Below, one piece after another: positions 31,258-43,067 of a DNA stretch of 64,000 nucleotides. How positions within the stretch are numbered: position 1 is the stretch's first letter; each line of letters begins with the position of its first letter. This DNA comes from Saturnia japonica (lineage: Eukaryota > Arthropoda > Insecta > Lepidoptera > Saturniidae). The stretch is from assembly GCA_033032175.1 (NCBI GenBank), contig CM065322.1, positions 2,914,001-2,978,000 on the forward strand, in the 5' to 3' direction. The translations under genes were made by a program, and so were the position numbers. Below the pieces are notes generated by a model. The model saw only the letters and a list, made by a program, of their open reading frames with translations. It did no database searches and was not told the origin of the DNA.

Positions 31258-33340
31258 AGAGGCGGTCCGTTTGCAAACAGCCAAGCGATTTTGTATAATA
31301 AAGGAAAGGAAGGCGGTGCGAAGTCCATACAAATAAAGAAGCAAAAACTATAAAGTGTTGAATAGATGTAGCGCAACAGTAACTGACCTTTCTAACGTAG
31401 ACAAAGAGTCGAATGGCGGAGGGAAGTGTCCCGCTGTTCCTCGATAAAGGGAAGAATAACGTCTTCACTGGTGACCGTTCAAATATTGTGCTTTAAAAAG
31501 ATTTCTGATAGGGCTATCACTATATAAAAACGTAAACTTGTCTAATTGATTTCGTATTTCGATGAAAATTTATTCTGTATTTTGCAGCTCAAGTAACAGA
31601 TTTACAAAAAAAAACATGACTCTGTAACATGTAAATTTAGAGTTGCTCATACTTGTATTATCGGATTATCAACTTAAGAATCAGCCTGTATATAACTTTT
31701 TAGGTAAAATATTAACTTAACTTTTTAATTTTGAAAAAGAGATTATTAGATATTATATAAATTATGTAGCTATTAAGAGAAAACATGGCTGGCGTTTACT
31801 CCATTTTATCTTTAACTTTTTTTTTAAGGTTTTGTAACTGATAAAGGAAAGAAAATACAATTAATACTTAGCGCTGCTGTTTTGACTTTTTCCATAAATG
31901 TTTTATTATAAAAACTAGAACTAAAGTTACATAATTATGCCGTCATAAGATTTCCAAGATTTCCAGCAAAAAAAGTGTGTGCGTAAAAAGTATCCAGGTC
32001 AGAAGTGAAACTTCATTGGCAAAGTAATTTATAAATCTCGTTTATATTTATACTAATATAAAGCTTTTGATTTCCGAGACTAAAAGGAAGTAAAAAAGTA
32101 AGATATTTTAGCAAATTAAAATGCCACATGTTATTTGTAAATACATATTAAAAACTTCCTAATCTTCAAACGAATTAACATAAAATATTGTATATTAAGA
32201 AATACCTATATTACTTACTCTGAACAACTGCTTAGTATAGAACGATTTACAAATTTATCACAAAATGTTTATTTATAAATTTAACTCACTGTTTACACAT
32301 TGTCTCCATGGCTACGTGCTTTGCTACGTTCGCCCTTTCTCACTCTCTCTCAATCGCTTTCTCCCTCTCTCTCTCTCAAAACGTTACACATTTTCGTGAC
32401 ACGTTGCACCGTAAAAATTTTACCCTTAAGCGCGCAAAGAAGTTTTACTTCAAAAATGAAAGAAAAACCTATTGACATAATCGGTCTAGTTTGAAAGATT
32501 AAACACGAAATTATACTTTCATCTATTTTTCCGAGCTGTAGTTTTAGGTAGTTGTAGTAGCAACATCAACAGATCCTATTAAAATCTATTCATCAAATAA
32601 CGAACAAACTCGTTTCCTTTACATCTTTTTTTGGAAAAACCCATCTCGTATAGTGTAAAATATTTTTATCTAGCAAAAAATTAGTTTAGTTTAAGCGACA
32701 ACCCTATTTTTTAAACACACTGACCGATATTTATTACATCTCATTTGCACTTTACAGTATTTATTATACAACCGAACTCTGAATAATAAGTAACATCTTT
32801 TTGACATTATTTACAGCCTTTTAGAATGTAAGCTACTTTTAATGATTAAATGTAAGAAGCATTTAACCGTATCTATTCACGTTTTATACACGTAATTAGT
32901 TCCGGAGCTCATTGTCATATCGGTTTGAAAGCGATCGGTTGTCGGTCGACTGTTTGTAATTGCTTTCACTGGCGACGTTTGATTGTGTTAATAAGATATT
33001 AGAGAATAAAAAAATATACATGTATATATTGTATACGTGACGACAGTAGTGATTAAAATTTTCATGTCTTATATGTACTTATTGTATAACTTATGAAATT
33101 ATTATATAATCCAAAATCTAAATTGAGAAGGGCCGGATCGATATGGCTATTTTTTTTTTTTAATGTTGGTATAAACCTTATATTCAGGGGTAAGGTAAAT
33201 ATAAAAAAAAAATCCGCAAACAGAAAATTAAGGAACAAAAACTGAAATTGGTTTTTATAAGAAATCGAGACTTAACTTACCATTCGGATGATGGATATGC
33301 GCAATTCCTATTATGTTTTGTTCATTATTGCCTTGGTAAA
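31258..33340. other. Mostly non-coding, with a TC-rich tract
   Basis: Three overlapping minus-strand frames at 31138-31468 lie antisense to the candidate above and are mutually exclusive shadows. A (TC)n-type tract sits at about 32333-32385, inside a small frame starting MATCFATFALSHSLS that I do not call a gene. The rest is AT-rich. Confidence 0.4.
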
Positions 33341-33344
33341 AATT

Positions 33345-33595
33345 TCATGGAAAAAAAAAAAAAAACAACTTCAATGATTTTAAGAAGATCCCTTGTGTAT
33401 TTTCAAGTCGAAATTACTTCCAATGAAATTAAAATGGGACCACCCTCAATGTTTCCACTTTCCAACAAAAAAGATAATTATCTAAATCGGTTAATAGACA
33501 AAGAAGTTAAGGCTGAACATCCATAAACAAATCTATTCGAATTATGAACCTCGTCCTATTTTTTAAAGTCCGTTAAAGAATGGGACTTGTCGAGG
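33345..33595 (+). repeat. Interspersed repeat, copy 2 (AACTTCAATxATTTT family)
   Basis: A15 followed by CAACTTCAATGATTTTAAG, then ATGAAATTAAAATGGGACC, TTTCCAACAAAAAAGATAA and GGCTGAACATCCATAAAC. It is collinear with 7430-7660. The 92-codon frame across it is repeat sequence. Confidence 0.65.
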
Positions 33596-34110
33596 GTGTT
33601 ATTGGCTATTGAAAAAATATATTTTATATATATATAAGATACGCAATAAATCAGTTGAGCCAGCGATAAGATTCGTCTAAAAATAAGAGTTTATTATTAT
33701 TATTAATTACAACTATGTACAATATTACAAGTAAGCACATTTTTTACTAACCTAAAAATAAGAGAATCAACAATCAAGACTATTGCTTATCGGATTTCTC
33801 AACAATCACAAAGTCTCATAATATTTCACAAACTCACAATTGATTATAACAAATCTGACTAACTTTTACCAATCTTACTTATCCTAAATAAAGACTATGT
33901 TTTATAAAGTTCTATCTCTCGAGTCAATGCTCGACAATGTGTTTTCTATCTGTCTCTCTCTATCATAAGGCTCGTGTCGAGTATCTACTGTGATCGACAC
34001 GAGACGGTTTCTTACCAGTATACTTGAATATACTCGCGAAGCTTACATATATATATTACATTACATTTACATTACATATTATATTACATATATATAATTG
34101 CTTATTTCTC
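33596..34110. other. Non-coding with simple-sequence tracts
   Basis: (TA)n-like at about 33620-33640 and (ATTACATT)n-like at about 34045-34095. No gene. Confidence 0.45.
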
Positions 34111-34119
34111 AATCCCGAA

Positions 34120-34428
34120 ATTCGACCAGCTACTTCTTAATCATGGACTGTTTGACGTTTGCAGTATGAACCTAAACAATGAATATTATATCACTTGCTG
34201 TCACTTTTCATTAAGTGACAATGTCAATATTTTGAGGGATCTAAGTTCAATGGCACTGGTCGGTTTAGGATTCGCGGTATTAATTTATTGTATTTAATAT
34301 ATTAGTAACAGATATTATAGATACATTTTAGCTTTCTGCACTCCTCCATATAAACTTTAACCTTGCCAAATCTCACAGACTTCCGTGCACGCAATACACT
34401 TAAAAAGGTGTCCGAAGTTTTCTTCTCA
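34120..34428 (-). mobile_element. Family F element, copy 2 (terminus lost)
   Basis: AACCTAAACAATGAATATTAT, AAGTGACAATGTCAATATTTT, GTTCAATGGCACTGGTCGGTT, TAGGATTCGCGGTATT and CGTGCACGCAATACACTT. The CTAGCGATCGCC end is replaced by TCTCAATCCC. Confidence 0.65.
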
Positions 34429-34497
34429 CCTATTAATATAATAATTGTAATTATACATATAAAAATATAGATTCCATAACAATAACTCTTGTTTCAG

Positions 34498-34510
34498 GAA
34501 GCAACCATGA
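34498..34510 (+). CDS. Possible alternative last exon of the Mic10-like gene
   Basis: AATAACTCTTGTTTCAG is a strong acceptor word. If the GTAAGT at 29706 acts as donor, the split codon AA|G continues AAG CAA CCA TGA. This replaces the stop and adds three residues (KQP), giving an 84-residue protein. The phase fit and good acceptor are seen. Use of this exon is inference, and no clear AATAAA follows. Confidence 0.2.
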
Positions 34511-35230
34511 AATAAGCTCGCACATGTCGGTGGTGGTTGATATTGTAAAAATTCTTTATAATTAACTTATATACAGTTTTATTGATTTTCCAATGGCTTT
34601 CATTTACATTATATTTTATATACATATATAAATTAGTAAATTTTCCCATGTATTTGAGTACCTACTCCATGATTCGAAAGTTCCGAAAAAAAAGTTCTAG
34701 AAAATTCCCCGTTAACTGTTTTTTAGTTGGTAATAAGGTAATAGTTGACAGCATTGGTTAATATGATTTTCGAACAATTATACCCTCGAGGTTCAACGAC
34801 CATGTCACAAGTTTTCATCAGGTGCAACAGTCCGCAACCGCTATGACGCTACGTGGAATGCAGTGACTCACTGACGATGATTCACCGGCCATACACGGCA
34901 CAGAGTCGTAGAGACGCTTCTACTAAAAAAACTTTTATAATATTTACAGTAATATAATGTATGAAGTCTAATTGATGGTAAGAATTCACTGCAATTTATA
35001 GTTTAACTGAGGTAGAACCGCTCGTGTGTGTGTGTGTTGCCGTAACCAACCTTTAAGTTCGGACACACTAGCGCCAGTACTTCTGCTGTGCGGCATAAGT
35101 AACGATGAAGTTAGCGCTTCCGCAATCGAGCCTTAGAATGCCTCTACCACACTCTTATAATAGTAATCGACCAAAATGACGATGGCTACTGTCATAGCTT
35201 TAATATAAACATTTTTTATCTTTATAGGTT
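34511..35230. other. Non-coding stretch
   Basis: AT-rich with a GTGTGTGTGTG run at about 35025. No gene recognised. Confidence 0.4.
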
Positions 35231-35235
35231 TAGCG

Positions 35236-35533
35236 TTGCAACCACAATCTCATCTGATCTTAAGTGACGATGTGGCCCATGATGGTAGCACGCTGAGCCT
35301 AGTGGAAGACTGGTTCTCAAGTGTAGCTATCGGAAAACACCTATTGGTGTTTGGCGACAGATTTTCAACTTGAGGGTAATATCTAACCAGGTAGGCATTA
35401 GAAAAAGCCATACCGCTATGCTATGGTTTCATCACGCTGTTTTCCTTCACCGAAAGCTCACATCATTGCAGGGATTCGAACTCACATCGATCGATGCGGA
35501 GTCCGTACACGCTATCAATGGAGCCATCATTGC
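35236..35533 (-). mobile_element. SINE family S, full-length minus-strand copy
   Basis: On the minus strand the B box is GTTCGAATCCC (complement of 35471-35481). The body has CGGTGAAGGAAAACAGCGTGA, CTTTTTCTAATGCC, TCTGTCGCCAAACACCAATAG and AGCGTGCTACCATCATGGGCC. The A-box region is slightly decayed (GGCTCCATTGATAGCG). The 109-codon plus frame here is antisense SINE. Confidence 0.8.
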
Positions 35534-35539
35534 TCAAAT

Positions 35540-37324
35540 ATGGATCAGCAACTTGAAAGAAAAAAAGCATAGTATACGCTTGTGTGAGAACGAGATAGGG
35601 ATACGAGCCTATTTTTGTATGCACTATCGTCCTGAGTCGACCTACGGAAATCGAGTCCAAAACAAATTCCGCTTATTTTTGTTAAATCTAACTTTTTAAA
35701 GTCTAATTGAATGTTTAGTAGATAGATAATACTGACCGCATATCAGAGCAAGCTAGCTATTTCAATCATCTGTTCGTAGGATGCTAAAATTCAAGTTAAT
35801 AACAACCAAGAGGATGCGACAACTGGAAAGACTTAGAAAGGATCAGTAGGGGGACTTACCACGTAACCTGGTTGTATCTGCCACGATCTAAGGGTGCACC
35901 CTGAACTTCCTCACACGTCTTGAACAGTCCAAAATACTTATATAGAAAGACGACTTTCGCTATATTTGCGATACTTTTAGTAATTTATCACGAAATTATG
36001 CAGAGCGTGTGTATCACTGCAGTTCGGTGATGACCATTACAACGTTCTCCGTTATACGAACCAATACGCGGCAGATTTGCGCGCGTATTTTAAATACAAT
36101 TATGTCCCCATGGAATAGGAGAAATTGTAAGGATATAGGGATGCCGCAACAGTAGACGTATTTAATTGTGGATACGTGTTCTGAGCCTGGATGTAACCCG
36201 TATAACAAAGAAAATCAACTATTTTTGATTTCGTCTTAAACAACCTATTGCTGATCTATACTATAGTCTATAATATAGTCTATAGTATATAGCTACTACT
36301 GATTGACCGTTATTCTTCGAAAATAGCAGCAGTTCTTATATAGTATTGTATTTACTATTTCATTACTTGGGAGCCGGTATAAAAATTACCAAAAACGAAA
36401 TATTTAAAAACAAAATGAGTAAACCATAAATACTTGAACAGACGATGAAGTTTAACAAAACGTCATTCGAAGAACAAAATTAAGAAAAAATACTTTAAAT
36501 CGAAGTTAATAAAATAACGACTCCATAGCTTTATGAGTCAGAAATTCAGTCAGTGGTATAAAATAGGCCAGTGTATTTTATTTACGATCGTAAATACGTG
36601 TTAAACGTATTTTAAATTCTTCATAATGTTCTTTTTGTAAATAAATAATTAAAGTTAATTGTAACTTACCATTTTTCCACTCTGTGCTTTGTTACTTATA
36701 TCGCTTATGTAAATTATAAGCACCTAACATGAAGCTAACATTTGATCTTTGATAAGAATATAAAAATTACATTTAAAAGGTTTTTCTATATAACGATAAA
36801 TTCTCACGCTATGCCCTTCATCTAAAAGGTAGGGATACCAATAAAGGAGACGGGTATTTCTGGGCCCAGAATGTAATTACTTGAAATATGGTTTATAAAA
36901 TCGAAAATTTTTTTGTTTTCAAAATCGTACAATATCATTAAAATTCACAATCAACAAAATAAGTAAACTAATAACTTTAAAAGATAATAAATATAACCCT
37001 TTTTTAATATTAATCCTACTTCAAAAACAGTTTAATTGAAGTTTTTTACATGACTTCGCTTTTACGAAATAACCTATATCTCTGCTTTTAGATTGCAAAA
37101 TGTCCGCTTTTTTTCAATGACTGTTTGATAATGCATTAGCTATAATTTACACCATTTTCATATTTTTATATCTCTTTTTTACCCAGGCCCATGTCTGTAT
37201 GAAAGAGTATCCGTCTCTTTTAATTTAAATGAGCTTATTACATTAAAGCAAAGTAAATCCTAAAGTATTAAAGCCGCGGAACACTCAACGGATCTGTTTT
37301 ATTTTATAAAATCCCTAACTGAAG
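35540..37324. other. Non-coding stretch
   Basis: A near-palindrome (CTATACTATAGTCTATAATA then TAGTCTATAGTATATAG) lies at about 36258-36294. The small frame at 36014-36208 resembles nothing known. No other feature. Confidence 0.4.
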
Positions 37325-37745
37325 CAATGATAGTTTAGTGGTAGCGTAAATAGATACCACCTCGATCATGATTACTGCCCAGTTCGTTAGGGTTGTAGCG
37401 TGATGTTAAGAGGGCGCAGAGGAATTTATTTGGGATTTTTCTCTACTTGGGGCAGTCCGACTGGTTTATCCTTGAGTTTTGTTCCTGCGATGAGTAGGCC
37501 TGAGCTCCTTGGGCAAGGGGGAGGTAAGGTCGGCAATTCACTATTGTTACCGATGCAATGGTGTTACAAGCGTTCATAGGCTCCATCCGTATTTACGGCA
37601 TCGGCTCCTTCGAAGGTAACGTGAAAAGAAATTTATACAGGCTGTCGATGGATTTCGATCTCTCGGTGGTCACCGTTGTGTTAATATTGTAGTGTGCTTA
37701 CCATCATAAATAACAGTACCGTGAATTTGTCAAGTTACTATAAAA
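37325..37745 (+). repeat. Composite of tRNA-like scrap, family B and family C
   Basis: GATAGTTTAGTGGTAGCGTAA resembles a pol III A box with no good B box after it. From 37440, GGGGCAGTCCGACTGG, TGCGATGAGTAGGCCTGAGC and AAGGTCGGCAATTCAC are family B. From 37612, TTCGAAGGTAACGTGAAAAG, GATCTCTCGGTGGTCACCG and GTAGTGTGCTTACCATC are family C. They are welded into one unit. Confidence 0.6.
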
Positions 37746-38274
37746 AAACGTTAGCCACACACCCTTAAGCTTCCTCCCTCAATAAATAGCCTATACAATC
37801 CAAGCAGAATTTTTCAAAGATGACTGTAAGTTCCAGAGATTAGCGCATTCAAACATACAAACAAACAGTTTGTTAAGTGTTATTATATTATATTTAGTAC
37901 TTTATGAAATTTCATATGAACAATATAATAATATGTATTCAAGTCTTTGAAATTTAAAACATAAATAGAATGTATAGAAATTGCATCATTAGGAAAAGTG
38001 GTAAGCAATCATCAGTAATAGGAAAAGTTAAATGAAGTCAATAAACTTAATATTAGTTACTTAGCGAAGCCAACACTTGGCTCAAATATTGATAAGAACG
38101 TTGGTCGTTGCGGGGAAATAGTGTTTTTTCCTCGAATTACATATTATCATAATTTACCTATTCAGCCTTTTCTCATATTTATATCAACACATTAAATATT
38201 TTTACTGAATCCTTGATGTTTTATTGTTCCTTTATATGGAAGCTCCTTAGTTCTAGCCATATAAAATTCACTAA
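37746..38274. other. AT-rich non-coding stretch
   Basis: Nothing recognised. Confidence 0.4.
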
Positions 38275-38345
38275 TTAAGGTCCGCAGCGGCTTTTACAGC
38301 TTCACAGGCTAACAGTATAGTCAGTTCTAAAAAAAGATCCGATAT
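38275..38345 (-). repeat. Short repeat, inverted relative to 52365-52440
   Basis: The reverse complement reads TTTTAGAACTGACTATACTG, TTAGCCTGTGAAGCTGTAAA, AGCCGCTGCGG. The plus strand at 52366-52440 has TTAGAACTGACTACACTGTT and CCGCTGCGGCTTTTACAGCTT. The start word also opens the 45252 repeat. Confidence 0.5.
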
Positions 38346-38797
38346 AGGGTAAAAAAAAAAAATTTTTTTTAATAGTTTGTTTAACAATTTATTATAAGTG
38401 AATAATTTTTTTAAAGTTCATTTAGTTTACTTAAAAACTATGGTAAATATTACTATAAACAGCTGCAAGAATAATACAATGTCTACAAAAATATATAGTT
38501 CAACCGTAGATTTAATATATATGTACTACGTCTATGAGTTCAACTATATTGACGGAAAACGAAATTATAAACATACAATTGTCTGTAATTAATTAACGGA
38601 CTATAAAACTGTTATTTATATTAATCACAAGTTGTTACAAAAACCGTTATTTGATATAATTTTTTTTTAATAAAAATCTAAATTATATGAAGCAATCATT
38701 GCCTCGTAAATATACATAATTATATATTGTACGTAATATTATTATATTTTTCCAACATTTACTACATTTTAGAATACTAAAATAAAGTACATATGTA
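38346..38797. other. AT-rich non-coding stretch
   Basis: A 64-codon AT-rich frame at 38398-38592 is best taken as chance. Confidence 0.4.
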
Positions 38798-39075
38798 TGT
38801 ATACCAAGATTATAAAGAGGAAAGATTTGACTTTTTGTTTGTAATGTATAAACTCAAAAACTACTTGACCGATTAAAAAAAAATGTTTTCACCAATATAA
38901 AGTTACAGACAGTATCAGCAAGTAACATAGGCTATATATTATAATAATAAAAAAAAAAATATTCGTCATAAAAATGTCGATAATTTTACACAAAGTATAA
39001 AAAAAGCCTAGACGTGTGCTTTGGCGATGTTTGTTGTATAAAATTAACACAAGTAAAACCATGGGGCAGAGCTAG
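38798..39075 (+). mobile_element. Helitron-like element, type 1, copy 2
   Basis: GTATACCAAGATTATAAAGAG, AAAAACTACTTGACCGATT, GTATCAGCAAGTAACATAGGC and TTGGCGATGTTTGTTGTATA. It ends GGGGCAGAGCTAG. It is collinear with 12195-12471. Confidence 0.65.
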
Positions 39076-39419
39076 CATAATTATAATAAAATATAAATAA
39101 TATAAAAATAAATCGCATGAAAAAATCTATCTCAGCAAGAAGTTATATCCAATATTTGACCAAATAATTGTGGATTATATTCGATCGAAATTCCATAGGC
39201 CAACTGATGAGCCCTTTACATGGTTCTAATGTATGGGCGTATACGTACGTCACGATTTATGGAAAGGCAGACAATAATGATGTAAATCAAATTCGCCACG
39301 CAATACTCGAATTAACATCGCCTAACAAAATTATTTGCTTATAGCTTGCTTGCATATTTTAGTGTATGTTTTTTTTAAGCTGGCTAAGTTACGGTACTGT
39401 TTTGATGGTAAGAACAGAC

Positions 39420-39570
39420 AAGCAATGTCAGCTCAGATAGTAGCGTGTACGAACTCCGAGTCAATCCACGCAAGTTCGAATCCATGCAATGAGGCATCAT
39501 AGCTTTCGGTGAAAGAAAACATCACGATGAAACCATAGATGGTGGTAAGGCTTTTTCTAATTCCCGCCTG
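39420..39570 (+). mobile_element. SINE family S, 5' half
   Basis: A box CAGCTCAGATAGTAGCGTG and B box AGTTCGAATCCATGC at tRNA spacing, then TTTCGGTGAAAGAAAACATC and GGCTTTTTCTAATTCCCGCC. The copy stops at GCCTGGG, where a different SINE-like sequence begins. Confidence 0.75.
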
Positions 39571-39660
39571 GGTTCGTACGTTCGTTCGATCCCAGCACAT
39601 GGCTAAGTTTTGTGTGATGAGCATAATTGTGCGCTGTGTGTCTGGGTTACAAAAAACTCT
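39571..39660 (+). repeat. Second tRNA-like SINE fragment joined to SINE S
   Basis: GTTCGTTCGATCCCAGCACAT carries a B-box-like core and continues GGCTAAGTTTTGTGTGATGAG then TGTGTGTCTGGGTTAC. This is a body type known from other lepidopteran SINEs. It directly replaces the 3' half of the S copy, so the pair looks like a chimera or a nested insertion. Confidence 0.45.
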
Positions 39661-39769
39661 ATTACGCAATTAATGACCTTATGTATAGGTAGCTAAAAAA
39701 AACACAAAAAAAAGAAAACGGTTACAAAGTTCCATAATATAAAAATTTCTCAGCTACTATTAAAACGTT

Positions 39770-39843
39770 GGCCGCGACGCGACGGTTTGGTGTTTAGTTT
39801 GCAAAATGGCTGATTTTATCCGGAGCTGTCATGTCCTGTGAGG
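39770..39843 (+). promoter_or_regulatory. GC-rich patch with possible first coding exon
   Basis: CCGCGACGCGACGG precedes CAAAATGGC, a good animal start context at 39806. The frame reads MADFIRSCHVL before TGA at 39839. GTGAGG at 39838 could act as a splice donor just before that stop. The pattern suits a transcription start, but no downstream exon could be tied to it. It could equally be chance. Confidence 0.2.
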
Positions 39844-40457
39844 GTAATGAAAATATTTTCCATCTCCCATTTATTACCTAGGATATTAAATCCAGGTTCT
39901 GTAAACATTCACAGCTTACTATAAATTGTCGAGTAATTATCACTGTAGTCTTTAAAATCGAGTTTGTCATTACTTGAATTGATGTATTTATTTATAAAAT
40001 TTCTACATTTCTGAATTATAATTTTGAGTATTCAACTTTAAAGTAAAAGCTACCTTTACAACACCATAATTTATCTATGTTCTAACCTTTGGATGAATTT
40101 AAAATGTACTTTGCTCCATTAAATGTCTCTAATTGGTAAATATTCTTTGGTTTGTATTTACTTACTACTATTTCTTTGGATTCAAGTATCTAATATAGAA
40201 TTAACTCGCAAAAATAAATTTAATATGATAAGAAAAACCTAATAAAATTTTTTTTTAATATGATTGTAAAATTTTGGATATTTTGAAAATATAATATTTA
40301 TAAGTACATAATGTAAGGTATTTTGTCTTACTAGTGAAAATATTGTTATCAATCAATATGATTTTTGTTTTTGACGTGGATTTTTGTTTCTTTTACTACT
40401 GTTGCCTGTTGTGTTTTCATAAGGAATCATTATATTAATACATGAAGCAACACTTTG
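39844..40457. other. AT-rich non-coding stretch
   Basis: Nothing recognised. Confidence 0.4.
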
Positions 40458-40813
40458 TACCCCTTTTTAAGCGCATTGCATGCACTGAAGGCTGCGATGT
40501 TTGGCATGGTTAAAGTCTGATTTGTTTTACTGGTCTGCGGTTAAATTTTATATGGAGAAGGAGTGCAGACAGCGAAATTTTTTTTATAATATCTGTTACT
40601 AATATATTAAACAAAATAAATTAATACTGCGAATCCTACCGGACCACTGCCATTGAACTTAGACCCCCCAAAATATTGACATTGTCACTCAATTAAAAGT
40701 GACAGCAAGTGATATAATATTCATTGTTTAAGCATATGCTGCAAATGTCAAACAGAAAATAGTCTATGATTAAAAAGTCGCTGGTAGAATTTCGACCATT
40801 GGGCGATCGCTAG
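40458..40813 (+). mobile_element. Family F element, copy 3 with CTAG terminus
   Basis: In this orientation it runs from CTTTTTAAGCGCATTGCATGC through GCGAATCCTACCGGACCACTG, CATTGAACTTAGACC and AAAATATTGACATTGTCACTC to TTGGGCGATCGCTAG|T. The GCGATCGC self-complementary word just before CTAG is what a Helitron 3' hairpin would look like, though it is short. Confidence 0.65.
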
Positions 40814-41325
40814 TAAATATAAAAGATTCATTTAAATACCAACTGATTTAGCTGGTAGGTTATAAGTATGATTCTGAATAACCATAACTCGATTATATTT
40901 CACACGAGGTTTTTTACGTCAAGACTTGTCGAGATGCCATTAATTAAACAAATGGTAACGGCTCAACATAATATTTTACATTGTCTTCTTTGCGTCCACT
41001 AAAGTTCACAATGGAGTAATGACGTCACTAGAATTGCAATATTTTATTACCCCCGACTGTTAAAAGTTGAGTATATTGCGTTTCTGAGACTACCATACTG
41101 AGACGTTCGGAGCGTAGGTCAGTTACAGTTACGATGTTTTATAGCTTTTTTTCATTTTGTAGTAGTATTGGCTACAGTTTTTATCGATCATAATATCATC
41201 TCCGTTTGAGATTTAGTAATTCATTGGTAGTTGTTTGGGATAGCTTTGATCTTTTGCAACTTGCAATTCTAATGAATTTATTCGTTTCATTTTAAGGAAA
41301 CTTAGTACACGCTTTTAGATAGATT
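40814..41325. other. Non-coding stretch
   Basis: Nothing recognised. Confidence 0.4.
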
Positions 41326-41533
41326 AGAAGGAAATTCTGACTGACTAATTTATCTGTCAACACGTAGCTCAAACCTCTGAATAGATGGAGCTGAAATTTA
41401 ACACACAGAATTTTATTGTGATTTTTGGAAAACTCAACCCCTAAAGTGGTGTAACGGTGGTTAAAAACCTGTATGGAGAAATCATATAAGTTGGTCGAAT
41501 ATACACGGGTGAAACCTTGGGGCACAGCTAGTT
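41326..41533 (+). repeat. Helitron-like 3' end type repeat
   Basis: TCTGACTGACTAATTTATCTG, ACCTCTGAATAGATGGAGCTG, AAATTTAACACACAGAATTTT, then CGGGTGAAACCTTGGGGCAC and AGCTAG|T. The last words are the shared Helitron-like end. The 77-codon minus frame is antisense repeat. Confidence 0.55.
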
Positions 41534-43067
41534 AACACTCATAATGGATGACCTTAAAGAACACGTCATCAATAAATACTTAAAGCTATGTATCGTTGGT
41601 CTGAACACGTAAAATATGTTCAAGGTATGTAAAAGCTAAAAGTCGGAGTAACACAGACCATCTAGAAAATATATAGTAATAGTATAAATATATAGTAAAT
41701 GCATGCGAACATTAATAAAACTGAAGTATGCAGAAAAGTGTTGTAAGCATTACCAAAATTGGTGCTCTATCATTCCTGCCTATCCCAAAAGTGGCATGGT
41801 GTGTTGACATTTAGAGAGATAGGTAGAATCTTTAGAAATATACGAGTGTAAATAGTTCTGCCGTATTATTAATTGAACAAATACATCAAGTTAAACATAT
41901 TTAATAACCTTTATTGTTATAATATGATAAAAGACGAATGCTACCAATGTATATTATATATGTCACTTGAGTACATTCTGTCAATCGGTGCAAGCTCTCT
42001 GTGTGTAATAAACTATTATAACAAGACAATGTTGATTAAACCTACAAAATGTTTGTTTCTCTGGTATTAATACTTCCACTAAAATAAAAAGCCAACCGAT
42101 AATAAAACTTATAAGTATGTAGACAATAAATTACCAAGGTGCGGTGTAGTTTCCGTCCTGATAAAGAAAAAACTGTTTTCGATTTTTTTTTTTCGCTTTA
42201 TTTTTCAACATAATTAAGTGATATATATGGTTCTCAAGTACAGTGATACTATTTTTATGATCTGAGTCGTCAGAGTTCCTCAAAATACTAATTTACAGTA
42301 TCGATGACCTCTTCGTTCCTGTAATTTTTTTTTTACCCCCGGATCATTTAAACTTAAATTCCTTGATTTTAGCCATCGCAACGCCCAATACAATGAATGG
42401 CCGGGTCCGTTGTCACAGTGAAACAGAATTTTTCATACGTAAAAAAATGAGGCGTCTCGTTCAGTAGGCTCTCAAATGTATGTGTAACATATACATGTTT
42501 TAGAATTTAATTGCCAAATGTCCATTTTAGTGTAGAATAACCTAAAAACAAATCACATATTGACATAATACAAAACAATCACAAACATAATATTTTGCAG
42601 AAATAACGTAAAATTATATATGTTAAATTATACTATATAATAATATATAGTAGATATTATATAATACAAGCCAAAAAAGAGATCTTCTTGCGCCATTTCT
42701 AGGTCACGCCGGAAACTTTTTACCCTACTTAGCCTTCGTATTAACCTAACAATGATATCCATAGGTATGGCGTATTAATAACATAACATGATGACGAACT
42801 TCAAATAATTCTTAATTTTCAATTAACGATAACGTTTATCGGACAATACACATTTATGTTGTGACAATTTTAAATTATCTCCCAAATATTATTCTTTGTT
42901 CTTTATTAAGTTAAAAGGTAAAGTTATGAGTTTTTGGTTTTTTAATAAGTTGTAAATTAAAAGTTCATTTCAAGTGATATTAGAAATAAAGCGGAATTTT
43001 ATCACGAAGTATTGAATAGAAATGGTTTGATTCAAACTGCCCATACCGATGGATATTATATATAAGA
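41534..43067. other. AT-rich non-coding stretch
   Basis: Nothing recognised. The frame at 41873-42070 has no domain. Confidence 0.4.

Noticed and set aside
35370..35699. 109-codon plus-strand frame, one of the longer ones outside LINEs
   Set aside because: It reads through the antisense strand of a full-length SINE S copy and runs on by chance.
37328..37400. Possible tRNA gene (GATAGTTTAGTGGTAGCG)
   Set aside because: There is no B box at tRNA spacing and no closing stem. It is joined to family B/C repeats.
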